The notes under the pieces are model-generated. The model searched no databases and was not told the DNA's origin. It saw only the letters and a list, made by a program, of their open reading frames with translations. The position numbers and the translations under genes are program-made. Of a stretch of 64,000 nt of DNA, positions 1-12,348 are shown one piece after another (the stretch's first letter is position 1; every line of letters starts with the position of its first letter). The stretch comes from Lottia gigantea (taxonomy: Eukaryota > Mollusca > Gastropoda > Lottiidae): assembly GCF_000327385.1 (NCBI RefSeq), contig NW_008707797.1:26055-90054 (forward strand), read 5' to 3'.

Positions 1-198
1 CTGAAAGGGATGCTGAGTTGACAAACCTAAATACCAATTAAACAATATTAGCTATGTGGACTCTCTGAAAGGGATGCTGAGTTGACAAACCTAAATACCA
101 ATTAAACAATATTAGCTATGTGGACTCTCTGAAAGGGATGCTGAGTTGACAAACCTAAATACCAATTAAACAATATTAGCTATGTGGACTCTCTGAAC
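1..198. repeat. 64-bp tandem repeat, three copies
   Basis: Three nearly identical 64-bp units starting at 1, 65 and 129; the array probably continues left of the window. Diverged single copies of the unit appear near 20248-20300 and 25195-25225 on the plus strand and 34990-35060 on the minus strand, so it is a dispersed element as well as a tandem array. Confidence 0.95.
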
Positions 199-639
199 AG
201 TCAGCAAACCCAAGCGTCAAGTTTTTGAAAGGCAGATCATACCATGCAATTTCTGTGTTTTGTTTTTGTGAAACTATTCTTGTCACCACAACTCCGTAAT
301 ACATTTTACTATAATGTTCACCCCCCTCTCTCACACACACACGCCCGACCCCCAGCTAGCACCATACTAGTACTACATTTCACCAGGTGATTATTGTTCA
401 AAGTAATAATGTTTTAGATCTAATTACAGATAATAACTGACACCAGGGTTTATAATGATTGATTGAATATTGATACGACATTTCTAGTTCTAATATGATA
501 CTGTATATTGGTAGGGTGAACTGTGTGTGTAGGGGGTGGGGACAGGGTAGGGTGGGGGTGAGAGGAAAGAAAGAGAGAAGGAGAGGGAGGGCTACCAACA
601 ATAAATGACACAACAGTTTTCTATGTTTCTATGTTTTTT

Positions 640-712
640 GATCTATGCCGGGATTGGAATCAGGTTGGCGAGCAGGCACGAACTCAATGAGACACCTCGA
701 TCCCAGGGCGTT
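640..712 (-). mobile_element. degenerate tRNA-like SINE head
   Basis: Read on the minus strand, this stretch ends in a box close to the RNA polymerase III B box (GATTCCAATCCC, compared with GGTTCRANNCC) followed by CGGCATAG and an A-rich run. The A box is not clear. It is consistent with the tRNA-derived part of an old SINE; it is not a working tRNA gene. Confidence 0.35.
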
Positions 713-944
713 CAGTTTAGGTGGTTTAATCTATTTTCAAATTAGCATTGTATTAAGAATATTATGACCAATGCTACAGACCGAATCTTCTGAGATGTTC
801 TGATTCTAAATACTAGTATTAAAATAGATTATTATCAGACAGCCAATTTCCTATCATACTTTTAACTTTAATAACTACATTTACTGTTACAGTTGAAATT
901 GTTCAGTGTCTAGTTCACTTTCTTTCAATCCTGATAGACTTATC

Positions 945-1277
945 TCTAACCTATAGCTAACCTATCTCTAACTAACCTGTAGCTAACCTATCTCTAACAA
1001 ACCTATAGCTAACCTTTCTCTAACTAACCTGTAGCTAACCTATCTCTAACTAACCTGTAGCTAACCTATCTCTAACAAACCTATAGCTAACCTTTCTCTA
1101 ACTAACCTGTAGCTAACCTATCTCTAACTAACCTGTAGCTAACCTTTCTCTAACCTGTAGCTAACCTTTCTCTAACCTATAGCTAACCTTTCTCTAACCT
1201 GTAGCTAACTATCTCTAACCAATGGCTAACCTATCTCTAACTAACCTATCTCTGACCAATGGCCAACCTATCTCTCA
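945..1277. repeat. short-period CTAACC-rich minisatellite
   Basis: Irregular 16 to 30 bp units built from CTAACCTATCTCTAAC and CTAACCTGTAG variants. It looks superficially telomeric, but the CCCTAA hexamer is not repeated. Confidence 0.9.
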
Positions 1278-1475
1278 GGGATACCCTTAGCGTCCTTTGC
1301 TTCAATTTTCAATAAATCGTATCTGTATTTCAAGAAAAATCTGTTTCTGTCACTGTTTATGAAGATGAGATAGTATTGATGCCAATGTCAAATTGTTCGA
1401 CGTGCTCAATGAAAATAACCTGTTGGTTTGTATGAAGTAGATTGAAGGTGTTTTTTTATCATCTTGGCAAATTAC

Positions 1476-1600
1476 CTGTTTGCAGATTACTCTGCATTCC
1501 AACTTCGTGTTTTCAGCCGTAAATAAACTACACTTAACAGCTGACACTACCAAAATAACTAACACTAAAATCTTTCTGGGTGAAAACTGATTCACAAATT
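1476..1600 (-). CDS. candidate internal exon with a membrane segment
   Basis: Open for 41 codons plus two leading bases (phase 1 in, phase 0 out). It lies between a possible acceptor (GGTCTTGACAG) and a good donor (CAG|GTAATTTG). It encodes a hydrophilic stretch, Pro-Arg-Lys, a hydrophobic run (ILVLVILVVSAV) and then three cysteines spaced like an extracellular segment. There is no ATG at the start of the open frame, so it is not a signal-peptide first exon; an internal exon carrying a signal anchor is more likely. The phase accepts either of the candidate exons at 12282-12348 or 9176-9239. No homology was recognised. Confidence 0.3.
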
Positions 1601-1770
1601 CTGTCAAGACCTTAGGGTAATGGGAGCAGATGTAAATACCTCACTTTTGAAACAACAATCTAACTATAGAAGTGTATTATAATTCACGAAACGGGATTTG
1701 GAAATGAAAGAAAAGAGAAGACTAATATCAAGATCTTTAATTACATAATGTCCTTCATCAAGGCCAAAAA

Positions 1771-2534
1771 AAGTAGGACGTAAAACTCATACATTTCATC
1801 AAAGCGAGCTAACCCCATTTCTCGTTATGATTTAAACCAGATGTATAAGAATGTAAAACTCGTTCATTTTATTAAGTTAAAGATATTTTGTAATAGAAGT
1901 ATCGAGTCTGTATAAATATTGAATTATGGAAGTAAAACGAGGGTCAGACGTTAATATATCTTCTGTCAGTTTCTCGGTCCACTGTCGGTCATCTTGGCAA
2001 GATTTCAAACTGCTTACATCATTATTCATTACTGTAAACTCTAGACGTGGGTCTGGAGGTCAAATTAATTCAGAATATTACAGATCTGCCATCAGATGAT
2101 TCTAAAACTGTGATTTAAAGACTTATCCATTTTCACAATTCCTATAATACGTTGTCCGACATCTGTGGATCATGTGGATCCTGTATCCTTAAAAATTACT
2201 GAAAGAGATTTAAATGATGTTTAATCCAGCTACTATTATAAGGATGGGATATGGTCAGGTCGGGTTGGGTGAGGTGAGCATCACTTTTACCTTTTTCTAC
2301 ATACACTCTGTTTTATTTCTTTAATTTATATCAAGTCAAATTTTGTTTTCATTATAATTTTATCATATTCTAGTCAAGCCTTCTTGAATCAAGGCAACTA
2401 TTGTTATTGAGAGGCGATGTTCAACTAACCAGCAAAGTAGGACATAAAACTCAAGTTTTCCTCTTGTATGAAACCACAAACCTCAAGCATTAATTTTCGT
2501 CTTCAGTGGGACGTAAAACTCTATTCTATTTCAT
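1771..2534 (+). mobile_element. three copies of a SINE-tail-like motif
   Basis: Copies of AAAGTAGGACGTAAAACTC lie at about 1771-1799, 2434-2455 and 2506-2534, two of them followed by ATTTCAT-type tails. Other copies lie at 25333, 37220(-), 39559(-), 49084, 58896, 59688(-) and 60763. The motif resembles the 3' end of tRNA-derived SINEs with ATTC tails. No gene was seen from 1601 to 2706. Confidence 0.5.
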
Positions 2535-2706
2535 GCCAAGAATGTGGAGTAGAGCGAGACAGAATTATTCCTGATTTGAGATAAAAACAGGTAAAATACC
2601 AGGTAGATATATGATAATATCAGGTACTGTATCAAGATAGGTGTATAACTAATAAAATCAGGAAGTTGGTGCTACCTTGATGATAATTCAGACATATTTA
2701 CCTGCT

Positions 2707-3379
2707 GTTATATAATATTCAATATAATACACTGTTAAATTTCTCTGTAAATATACGGTATGTTATATAATATTCAATATAATACACTGTTAAATTTCTC
2801 TGTAAATATACGGTATGTTAAATAATATTCAATATAATACACTGTTAAATTTCTCTGTAAATATACGGTATGTTATATAATATTCAATATAATACACTGT
2901 TAAATTTCTCTGTAAATATACGGTATGTTATATAATATATAATACACTGTTGAATTTCTCTGTAAATATACGGTATGTTATATGATATATAATACACTGT
3001 TAAATTTCTCTGTAAATATACGGTATGTTATATTATATATAATACACGGTTAAATTTATCTGTACTTGGTCTGTATAATCCTGTTGTATTTCAGGCATGT
3101 CTATCTGATACACTGTAAGATTTCTGTGTATTTGGTCTGTATAATCCTGTTGTATTTCAGGCATGTCTATCTGATACACTGTAAAATTTATCTGTAAATA
3201 TACGGCATGTTATATTATATATAATACACTGTAAGATTTCTCTGTAAATATACGGCATGTTATATTATATATAATACACTGTAAGATTTCTCTGTAAATA
3301 TACTGTATGTTATACAATATATGATACACTGTAAGATTTTTCTGTAAAAATACGGTATGTTATATAATATATAAAAATG
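2707..3379. repeat. 55-bp AT-rich minisatellite
   Basis: About eleven units with a 55-bp period at the left and shorter units (about 48 bp) at the right. Between them is a duplicated non-unit segment (CTGTATAATCCTGTTGTA, twice near 3070 and 3137). The shortened units share a deletion in the ATTCAA part. Confidence 0.92.
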
Positions 3380-3799
3380 AATAATATATGAAATGCTGTA
3401 TTAGAGAGTATATATATCAATGATGATGGTTATTACAGAAAATATTAACAGTGTATATGAACTGCTGTATATATATCAATGATGATGATTATTACAGGAA
3501 ATATTAACAGTGTATGTAATATGTTATAGTAAGAAGTAAGAATGGTACCTGGTTGGAAGAAGATAAGCTAATTAGAACTATTTATACTCACGTATTGATA
3601 TTCTAATTTAACGCTGGTGATTTCCAAAGAAAATGGAATATTACCTGTCTGTTTCTAAGATATAATAATCGACCCTAAGTTAGCTTCATTTCCGGTTTGT
3701 CTTAAAATGAATCAATTATCTGTGTTAGTCATAATGCTTACAGCCTTTCCATCGAGCACCCTGTTCGGCTGTATTCACCAGTGTACAATCAGTGTACAG

Positions 3800-4328
3800 T
3801 GTAGTTTGTAATAACTTGACATTGTGAGGATGAAGTTTGTAATAGTTTGACATTGGGAAGATGTAGTTTGTAATAACTTGACATTGTGAAGATGTAGTTA
3901 GTAATAGCTTGATATTGTGAAGATGAAGTTTGTAATAGCTTGACATTATGAAGATGTAGTTTGTAATAGTTTGACATTGTGAAGATGTAGTTTGTAATAG
4001 TTTGACATTGTGAAGATGAAGTTTGTAATAGCTTGATATTGTGAAGATGTAGTTTGTAATAACTTGACATTGTGAAGATGTAGTTTGTAATAGTTTGATA
4101 TTGTGAAGATGAAGTTTGTAATAGTTTGACATTGTGAAGATGAAGTTTGTAATAACTTGACATTGTGAAGATGAAGTTTGTAATAACTTGACATTGTGAA
4201 GATGAAGTTTGTAATAACTTGACATTATGAAGATGAAGTTGGTAATAGCTTGACATTGTGAAGATGTAGTTTGTAATAACTTGACATTATGAAGATGAAG
4301 TTGGTAATAGTTTGACATTGTGAAGATG
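3800..4328. repeat. 31-bp minisatellite, locus 1
   Basis: About 17 copies of a 31-bp unit containing CTTGACATTGTGAAGATG and GTTTGTAATA. The period is not a multiple of three, so all minus-strand frames stay open with a 31-codon cycle; these frames are artefacts, not proteins. The same unit forms a second array at 41022-41668. Confidence 0.95.
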
Positions 4329-4448
4329 ATTCAAGTGTCAAGGATTCTGCTCTGTTCATTTCCAGTCTGTCTGGTTCCATTAAGTATGATGTTTACAGTG
4401 TCAATGTAAATCTATGAATAATCGTTATTGGGTTTTACACTTTATCTA

Positions 4449-4567
4449 AAAATACATTCATTCATTCATTCATTTATTCATTCATTCATTCATTCATCAT
4501 CTATCAGTCAGGAGAGAAAATCGATAGATAATTCAGGTAATCACATCATTCAGTCAGTCAGTCAGTC
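4449..4567. repeat. ATTC and CAGT microsatellites
   Basis: A run of ATTC units at 4449-4499 and a short CAGT run at 4548-4567. They may be relics of SINE tails or simple slippage. Confidence 0.85.
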
Positions 4568-4668
4568 ACTTGCTCTTACTGTCTTCTTACTACAAGTTTA
4601 TATTTTACTGTTTTATACTTCATTAGTTTCAATTCATTCTGGTTTTGGCTTGATTTGGTTCTGGTTAT

Positions 4669-5232
4669 GGTGAATTCAGACATCACTGATTTGATTTTGA
4701 TCTGTTGTTGGTGAATTCAGACATCACTGATTTGATTTTGATCTGTTGTTGGTGAATTCAGACATCACTGATTTGATTTTGATCTGTTGTTGGTGAATTC
4801 AGACATCACTGATTTGATTTTGATATGTTGTTGGTGAGTTCAGACATCACTGATTTGATTTTGATCTGTTGTTGGTGAGTACAGACATCACTGATTTGAT
4901 TTTGATCTGTTGGTGGTGAATTCAGACATCACTGATTTGATTTTGATCTGTTGTTGGTGAATTCAGACATCACTGATTTGATTTTGATCTGTTGATGGTG
5001 AGTTCAGACATCACTGATTTGATTTTGATCTGTTGTTGGTGAATTCAGACATCAGTGATTTGATTTTGATCTGTTGTTGGTGAGTTCAGACATCACTGAT
5101 TTGATTTTGATCTGTTGTTGGTGAGTTCAGACATCAGTGATTTGATTTTGATCTGTTGTTGGTGAATTCAGACATCACTGATTTGATTTTGATCTGTTGT
5201 TGGTGAGTTCAGACATCACTGATTTAATTTGG
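4669..5232. repeat. 41-bp minisatellite
   Basis: About 14 units of 41 bp, each containing CAGACATCACTGATTTGATT, with scattered single-base variants (GAATTC/GAGTTC, CACTG/CAGTG). Confidence 0.95.
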
Positions 5233-5761
5233 TTCTGGTCTCGTAGTTACCACTGTTCAAACTTCACTGGTTTCTGAGTTTTACAATGACCTAGACGCAC
5301 CGTAATGTTGGAATGGAGTTTTGGTAATCTTAGAATAACGCAGAAATATGCCATCTCTTACACGAATTTCCTGTCTGAACCTAATCGGACAGGTGAAGAC
5401 AGACAATGCCATTCAGTGTCCATTCAGAGAACTTTGCTTGGACAGCGATATCAACTAACGCACTATGAATTTAAAGAAAGGAAAGAATTGATACCTGTTA
5501 ATACGATTAGTAAGAGAACTACGATTAGTGTTAGATTGTAATTAATCAGGCATTAACAGGAATTGTTCTGTAAACTAGTCTAATTATGTGGGCGGAATCT
5601 GCTTCAATCTCTCATTAACGACATCGTGATCTGGTTTCATCTCCAGTAATTTAAGTCGGATTTCTTCCCTATCATTTTATATTGTATTGGGTTTGATCTG
5701 GTTTGATAGATGTTAACACACCATAATAGAGGACAGATCTCTTTAGCTATATTATTATTAA

Positions 5762-5905
5762 GTGTCAGGTTACGTATAGTTGTAAATAAAATAAACAGTC
5801 ATATGCTTTGAACGCAACTCTTATTCAACTGAGTTGTGAGTTGTGTTCGGTACTCATGGCCTCTCTCATTATTTACAACTATACACAATAGTGTGAGGTC
5901 ATCAT
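5762..5905. mobile_element. MITE copy, piggyBac-like family A
   Basis: It shares its core with 43254-43402: both hold the stem GAACGCAACTC ... GAGTTG(T/C)GTTC around a short loop, then ACAACTATACACAA or a close variant. The left end abuts TTAA (5758-5761); the right end near CATCATTAGA is worn. It also has an inner inverted repeat, TATAGTTGTAAATAA / TTATTTACAACTATA. It is non-autonomous, with no coding capacity. Confidence 0.6.
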
Positions 5906-6143
5906 TAGATTTAGAGGCACGTGGTTAAGAGCTTGAAAGGACTAAGTTTTCTGCAAATTGACCGTGAATTGAAGGAAACAACGCGATTTAACGAAACCTC
6001 TTGGGTTTACTTTTGTGTTCTAAAAATTAGATTATTCAAATCCGCGTGTTAGATTCAGACAATTCAATAATCATCTTGAATTCAGTTTTATCATTCATTC
6101 ATTTATACAACCGTCGCCATTTTATAATTCATAGTCATAGTAA

Positions 6144-6364
6144 CATCTCTCTAGAAATAAAATCTGATTGAAGGGATACATCTCTCTAGAAATAAAATCT
6201 GATTGAAAGGATACATCTCTCTAATAATAAAATCTGATTGAAGGGATACATCTCTCTAGAAATAAAATCTGATTGAAGGGATACATCTCTCTAATAATAA
6301 AATCTGATTGAAGGGATACATCTCTCTAGAAATAAAATCTGATTGAAGGGATACATCTCTCTAA
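6144..6364. repeat. 35-bp minisatellite
   Basis: About six and a half units containing ACATCTCTCTAGAAATAAAA. Some units read TAATAATAA in place of TAGAAATAA. No gene was seen from 5540 to 7020 apart from the MITE at 5762. Confidence 0.93.
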
Positions 6365-7021
6365 TTCTTCTGATAAATAGATGACAGAGTTATATTCAGA
6401 TATAACAAAAATTTGTGAATTTTAAAAATAATTTATTCATCGGTTTCTTCATTTCAGTAACTTCGTAAAATTGGATGGGAATTTCTAGAAATAGAACACT
6501 CGAGGCAACTAATATTTCCTCCCCACTTCTCCCCTCTTTTAGACGTGTTACCACTAGTTTCAACGATAACTCGATTACTGTATACAGAGTTGTAATGTAA
6601 ATTCTATATCAGGAGAGCATGTCATATCCATTCGACCCTTTTCCTTTACAAACAGACCTCTTACTAACAGTTTTATAATGTGGTCAAATCTATAACTCGA
6701 CGAATACATACCTTTACAATAACCAGTGTCAGGGTGTTTTAGTGTAAATTCTAGATCCGAAACACTCGAGGGAATCAGTCTGTTCTCGACATGGTTAAGG
6801 AAAAGGAATTTTATTATCTCTATAACTAAAGAGTGATTATTATTTAGAAGATCTTGTCATCCCACTATTGATCTGATTTCTTAACTCTTTATAAATACTA
6901 TATAAAAAATAACCTGTCTGAATCGTCCTCACGAGAGCAGAAATTCAACTTTGTTACAGTCAGTTTAATCCATCATTAAGATAACTTCAGGTTCATTAAG
7001 TAAAATCAGCTTCATCTATTA

Positions 7022-7470
7022 CATCAGGAGTTCAACCCTTTTCTTTCTATTACATCAGGAGTTCAACCCTTTTCTTTCTATTGCATCAGGAGTTCAACCC
7101 TTTTCTTTCTATTACATCAGGAGTTCAACCCTTTTCTTTCTATTACATCAGGAGTTCAACCCTTTTCTTTCTATTACATCAGGAGTTCAACCCTTTTCTT
7201 TCTATTACATCAGGAGTTCAACCCTTTTCTTTCTATTACATCAGGAGTTCAACCCTTTTCTTTCTATTACATCAGGAGTTCAACCCTTTTCTTTCTATTA
7301 CATCAGGAGTTCAACCCTTTTCTTTCTATTACCATTTTCCCCATAAATATTTTCTATTCCCCTCTTTTCCCTCTAAATATTTACTATTCCCCCTTTTCCC
7401 TCTAAATATTTACTATTTCCCCCTTTTCCCTATAAATATTTTCTATTCCCCCTTCTCCCTATAAATATTC
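7022..7470. repeat. 31-bp minisatellite followed by a pyrimidine-rich array
   Basis: Ten near-perfect 31-bp units with CATCAGGAGTTCAACCC run to about 7330. About four 29-bp units of CTATTCCCCCTTTTCCC type follow, to 7470. The open frame across it (phenylalanine- and serine-rich) is a repeat artefact. Confidence 0.93.
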
Positions 7471-9175
7471 TCTTAGGGTTTCCCTGCGCTTCATTACACT
7501 ACACAAATTTCAAAATTACCCCAGATTGAAAACCCCTGTATTACATATTAATTACCATGTAAATGGCCAGACATCTACTAGATAAACACAGTGTTCTTCC
7601 ATAGAAAACCAGTCAGCGATTAATGCAGTTAAAATCTTTAATTGACACTTGAACAATTGTAAGAACCATATATAGATATAGATTTATAGAACAACAATTA
7701 CTGGTTTAATTTTTATGCAACGTTTCGATGTGTTTCGACCGTATATCTAAGGCACAGTATTATATATATCATTTAATAACTATGATTCTGAGGAAAACGT
7801 TATGAAACTTTCACCAATGATTGTTGTTCTATAAAGCTATTAGTATAATAATAACTCTAGTAGTTGTATTGTGTTCTATATATCACGTGTCAGGTCATAC
7901 TGAACTATTAGAAATCAGAATAATAAAGTGAAAGTAGAATACTGTTTAGTAATTAAGTTATATAGTCAAATAGAACTATGACAGGTGGCGAGTATTTATC
8001 TTGTATATAGTCCGAGACTCTTACCTTACCTTGACTTATAGATAACAGACACTAGATATCAGAGAGCAGTAGAGAATAGAACTAGTTTCAGACTATCCTG
8101 TAACCACAGGTAATAATAAAACAGAGATTACAAATCATTTGAGTTGTACTCTTATTGATATTATATCACACTGTTGTATAACCTGGTTTCTAAGTACATC
8201 TGATACCAATATCAACTATATAACAAGACGTTATTAAAACATAAATACTATTATCTTAATTTACTTTGTCCTTGAATATCTACTGTAGAACCAAACTGAC
8301 TAAGGTCTGGGATAGGACGGGAGGTGTATAGAGTCCAGGTCCCTAATATTTAACAGCGATAGTACCACTGTTCTGGTATCAAACCTATCAGATTTCTGTC
8401 GTTTTACAATGTATATTTTATGGTTTCAACATCTAGAAGATACATGTAAGATATTTAGGTTTATTAGTTATAAAAGTTAATAGATAGATAGTCAAACCGT
8501 CAGTTATAGAATGAGATAACAAGATAACACCCATATAAAAATAACAAACTCGTTAAAATAACATCATCTTTTTATATAACTTAATGATATCATATCTCTA
8601 TTTTTTATAACATCTTTACCATGTCGATAATTATAACATATATCTCTATTTTATAATACTTCTTATCACTACTTAATTAACAGTAGGTATATAATTATCT
8701 TTCAGAGGGAGGGGGGAGGGGGGGGGGGTCTGGAACATACCCTGGATATAGGAAACCGCACATCGCAACGTATCGTAACTGAACACAGTATAATACCAGA
8801 ACCGCAGCAAACATGCCTTGAACCAGCGCCGCAAACACAGATGAAAACAACACACACGCTCATTTATTTCATCGACACGTGTTTCGGATATAAATCCAAT
8901 ACTAGGATCAATGATTTCGTTTCTCCATCAGTAAACATTAACTAACACGACCCGAGTTTTCTCAACTTAACCTCTATTAATAATATATTGTTTTTCATGA
9001 TGATTGGTATTACTATCTATAATCACTGTAAAAACTATTGTCTATATAAGTCTGACATGCTATATGAATATTAATTATAATATTATGTATAGTAACAGTG
9101 TTATTTAACTCTAATCGTTACCATGATACCCCAAATGATTGATGGTGTTCCTAGGTGACAATGACCTTGTCTTAC
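7471..9175. other. no gene seen
   Basis: AT-rich, non-repetitive sequence without a convincing exon. It holds a G-run at about 8706-8729 that could form a quadruplex on the plus strand. Confidence 0.5.
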
Positions 9176-9239
9176 CGGAAACATTTGCTTGGCAATCGGA
9201 CAGAGATTTAATTCTTGCAGTATCGCAGGTGAAATATGA
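9176..9239 (-). CDS. candidate 64-bp internal exon
   Basis: It is bounded by a pyrimidine-rich acceptor (TGCCTTATTGTATTTTTTAG) and a strong donor (CCG|GTAAGA). The phase 0 frame is open for 21 codons plus one base (SYFTCDTARIKSLSDCQANV...); a second frame is also open. The phase would fit after the exon at 22274-22333 and before 1476-1600. Short length makes chance occurrence quite possible. Confidence 0.22.
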
Positions 9240-9671
9240 CTAAAAAATACAATAAGGCAGTTGGTAGGTACGCTAAAGACAACCGAATATTTCTTCAGTA
9301 GCACCATTGGAATATGATCCGAGGGAATGAATCAATGGATCATCCGAGTTATATTAATTTATCAACCAATCTGTGTTGAAAGTAGTATTATAACCAGTTA
9401 ATGTGATGTTTATTAGAGTAAGATGAAGAATAATAATTAATAATGAATGATTAAGAATGATTTTAATTACTGACTCTATAATAATAATATAACATCACGA
9501 TATTCAACTTTCTATCACAATAAACATTTTACCTGTTTCCCTTTCTCTCTATTATTAGTTTAAATCTCTTAGTTATATGTTTATAGCTCTGTAGAATTAC
9601 CTATTGTTTAATATTTAATTATACTATGTATTAAATAATAGAATTAAAATAATACTCATCACGAAGTATGA

Positions 9672-9848
9672 TGTCAAGAGGTAAGAGAGGCAAGAGAGGC
9701 AAGAGAGGCAAGAGAGAGGCAAGAGAGGCAAGAGAGGCAAGAGAGGCAAGAGAGGCAAGAGGCAAGAGAGGCAAGAGAGGCAAGAGAGGCAAGAGGCAAG
9801 AGAGGCAAGAGAGGCAAGAGGCAAGAGAGGCAAGAGAGGCAAGAGAGT
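9672..9848. repeat. AAGAGAGGC purine array
   Basis: About 20 units of 9 bp with occasional 7- or 11-bp variants. It is a pure purine strand of roughly 175 bases, able in principle to form triplex DNA. The Arg/Gly/Lys/Glu and Leu/Ser/Pro frames on the two strands are artefacts. Confidence 0.95.
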
Positions 9849-11309
9849 TTTATGTCCTACCATACTGTTTTTTAATCGAACAAGAATGTCGACAAATATC
9901 ACTGATCAACTATTGTTCTAAACGGTCCTTTCAGAAAGATCTCTGATCAAACAGTAGTGTTTATTGTATCATTTATAAATATTCCAGAATTATTGACTGA
10001 GCTAGTCTGTATTCTGTCAGTATTGCCCGGGGGGAGTCTTCAACCCAATATTGCTCTAATCTATTCTCTCAACTCAAGCATCAGGGTCGGGCCACTCGGT
10101 CGGCTGACACGATTAAACAATCACTGACGATTATAAACCCCTCAAGGCAGATAATTCTTGTCAATTATTCAGGGCAGACGATCAAACACGGATGCACGTG
10201 CAGTTTTAATTCATCTATTGATTATAGAGAATGGTCTCGAGATTTTAATTCTTCAGGAATTTTTCTTTGTCTGTCTTTTCTGGCTCTTTTAGAATATTAT
10301 TCCATTAATGCTAGGCAGTGATAGAAGGGTATCGCCCTATTCAACTCTGTCTTGACTCAGCCTTCACGTTATTGATCTTATTACAATGGTGCTATTATAA
10401 ACAGGAACTTGGTGGTTTTGAAAATTAAATATACACTAATAAATAAATAATCATCTAGCGGAAAGACAGAACCCTTGATCTCAACCTAGAGTACATTATA
10501 ATCCGGAGGTACCTAGGTTCAAACGATTGACTATTGTGAACTGATTCTGTACAGGAAAGATTAAGTCTAAGTGCTGAGTTCCCAACCTGAAGTTCAGGAA
10601 TTGAGCAATTCAAGACTTTTAGTCGAAGTACGACGATCCAACCGAAGTCACGAAGGGTTACGACGGTATAAATTGTCTTGAATAAGTAACTTGGCAGTAA
10701 TCTCTGGTCGGTTTATTAGTTTCTGTGTATCTACACGTGTCTCCCATGAGGTCGGTATATTAATATGTTTATAAGAATTTAGACTAGACAAGATTTATCA
10801 ACAAGATCAAAGGTGGAATAATTGACAATTGAAAGATGTGGAATAAACAGGAATATTCTGAGATAATTCTAACAGAGTTTAATAAGAAACTCTGCCAATT
10901 ATTACAGAAATTTACCGGAATAAACATAATGCCGTGGTTCCCATCTGTGCTCCATCTTTTCAACATGTCCTAAACTGTTACATATTTCCCATCTATTTAT
11001 TAATAATGGTGGTGGTGTTATTTGTACTAGAATGACGATTTTAAAACGTATTGTTATCGAATTGCCGCTGTTTTCATTCTAAAATCAAACAGTATTGTTA
11101 TCTTTCATGAAGATAGGCAAATGAATGACATAAAATTCCATCGAATTAACACTCAAATGGCATATTTAGATGTTTTTTCTGTCATCTAGAAATACCATAC
11201 ACACATGACGTAAAGTTCCACTACCCCTCTACTTCTACTAATTCCTTCAATTCTATCTTGTAACTGTACATAGCTCGATGGTGAAAGATCTGGTGTTGTA
11301 TTTTCACCA
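9849..11309. other. no gene seen
   Basis: Unique AT-rich sequence. A B-box-like GGTTCAAACGATT at about 10514 may be a SINE relic. No exon pair with compatible frames was found. Confidence 0.45.
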
Positions 11310-11428
11310 NNNNNNNNNNNNNNNNNNNNNNNNNNNNNNNNNNNNNNNNNNNNNNNNNNNNNNNNNNNNNNNNNNNNNNNNNNNNNNNNNNNNNNNNNNN
11401 NNNNNNNNNNNNNNNNNNNNNNNNNNNN
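11310..11428. other. assembly gap of 119 N
   Basis: A run of N directly left of the minisatellite at 11476. The true length may differ, because a repeat array flanks it. Confidence 0.99.
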
Positions 11429-11475
11429 TTCTGTTAACAGGCTTCACTGGTGTTAATACTTTTATATTGACAAAC

Positions 11476-11893
11476 ATGAACACCTACAAAAATACAACAT
11501 GTACACCTACAAAAATACAACATGTACACCTACAAAAATACAACATGAACACCTACAAAAATACAACATGTACACCTACAAAAATACAACATGTACACCT
11601 ACAAAAATACAACATGTACACCTACAAAAATACAACATGTACACCTACAAAAATACAACATGTACACCTACAAAAATACAACATGAACACCTACAAAAAT
11701 ACAACATGTACACCTACAAAAATACAACATGTACACCTACAAAAATACAACATGTACACCTACAAAAATACAACATGAACACCTACAAAAATACAACATG
11801 TACACCTACAAAAATACAACATGTACACCTACAAAAATACAACATGTACACCTACAAAAATACAACATGTACACCTACAAAAATACAACATGT
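11476..11893. repeat. 23-bp minisatellite
   Basis: About 18 units of 23 bp with CACCTACAAAAATACAACAT, differing mainly in GTA or GAA at the end. All plus frames are open as an artefact. Confidence 0.96.
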
Positions 11894-12281
11894 ACTGAAG
11901 GTTATCTTTATATTACTTGTACGTGTTGTACATCAAGGAGAAAATATCAAAATACAGAATCTATAGCCAGTCACAAATATTCTGTATTGTAATTGTCGCT
12001 TACCAATAGTCTAGAATATAAAGGCTGTGAATATTGATAAGTCGATTAGAACCTCGTGATCAATTGATACCACGAACATCTTGATTAGAAGTTCCAAGGA
12101 TCGCTTCACCAATTGTTTCTTTCTCAAAATTCTTGGTAATAACCATTTCTGGATAATCCGTACCGTAATAAGGTCGACAAAAGAATAACGAGGAAAGATA
12201 ACATGGACTAAGATAAGACCCACCCTCTTGGTCGAACCTCATATTACCAGTCACAAATCAGAAACTAATAACGAGGTTTAC

Positions 12282-12348
12282 CTACTACAGTGAAACACGG
12301 TAGATCAGGTAATAGTTTCGGATGCGATAAAGAGATTTCCCCGAAGAA
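12282..12348 (-). CDS. candidate 67-bp internal exon
   Basis: It lies between a good acceptor (AATTGGTTTCAG) and a donor (GTAGTAG|GTAAACC). The phase 0 frame is open for 22 codons plus one base (FFGEISLSHPKLLPDLPCFT...). Its phases (0 in, 1 out) match those of the exon candidate at 9176-9239, and both fit between 22274-22333 and 1476-1600. No homology was recognised. Confidence 0.3.

Noticed and set aside
640-712. tRNA gene
   Set aside because: Only a B-box-like piece is present; no cloverleaf can be drawn. The same holds for 33675-33740, which has a better A box but no acceptor stem.
945-1277. Interstitial telomere repeat
   Set aside because: Units are CTAACCTATCTCTAAC-like, not CCCTAA repeats.
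2251-2273. Seven-codon ATG frame ending at GAG|GTGAGC in phase 2
   Set aside because: It lies in a simple GGTTGGG-rich stretch; short frames reaching a donor are common by chance.
3725-4318. Long minus-strand frames of 155-197 codons rich in Ser, Gln, His and Leu (also 41012-41485)
   Set aside because: They are translations of the 31-bp tandem repeat, whose length is not a multiple of three, so frames stay open by construction.
7081-7464. 127-codon Phe/Ser-rich plus frame
   Set aside because: Translation of the 31-bp array at 7022-7330 and the following pyrimidine array.
11278-11992. Thr/Lys/Tyr-rich plus-strand frames
   Set aside because: Translation of the 23-bp array, one of them running through the N gap.
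12011-12254. Two overlapping minus frames of 64-70 codons
   Set aside because: They overlap in different frames, the longer upstream start is not ATG, and no acceptor fits convincingly.
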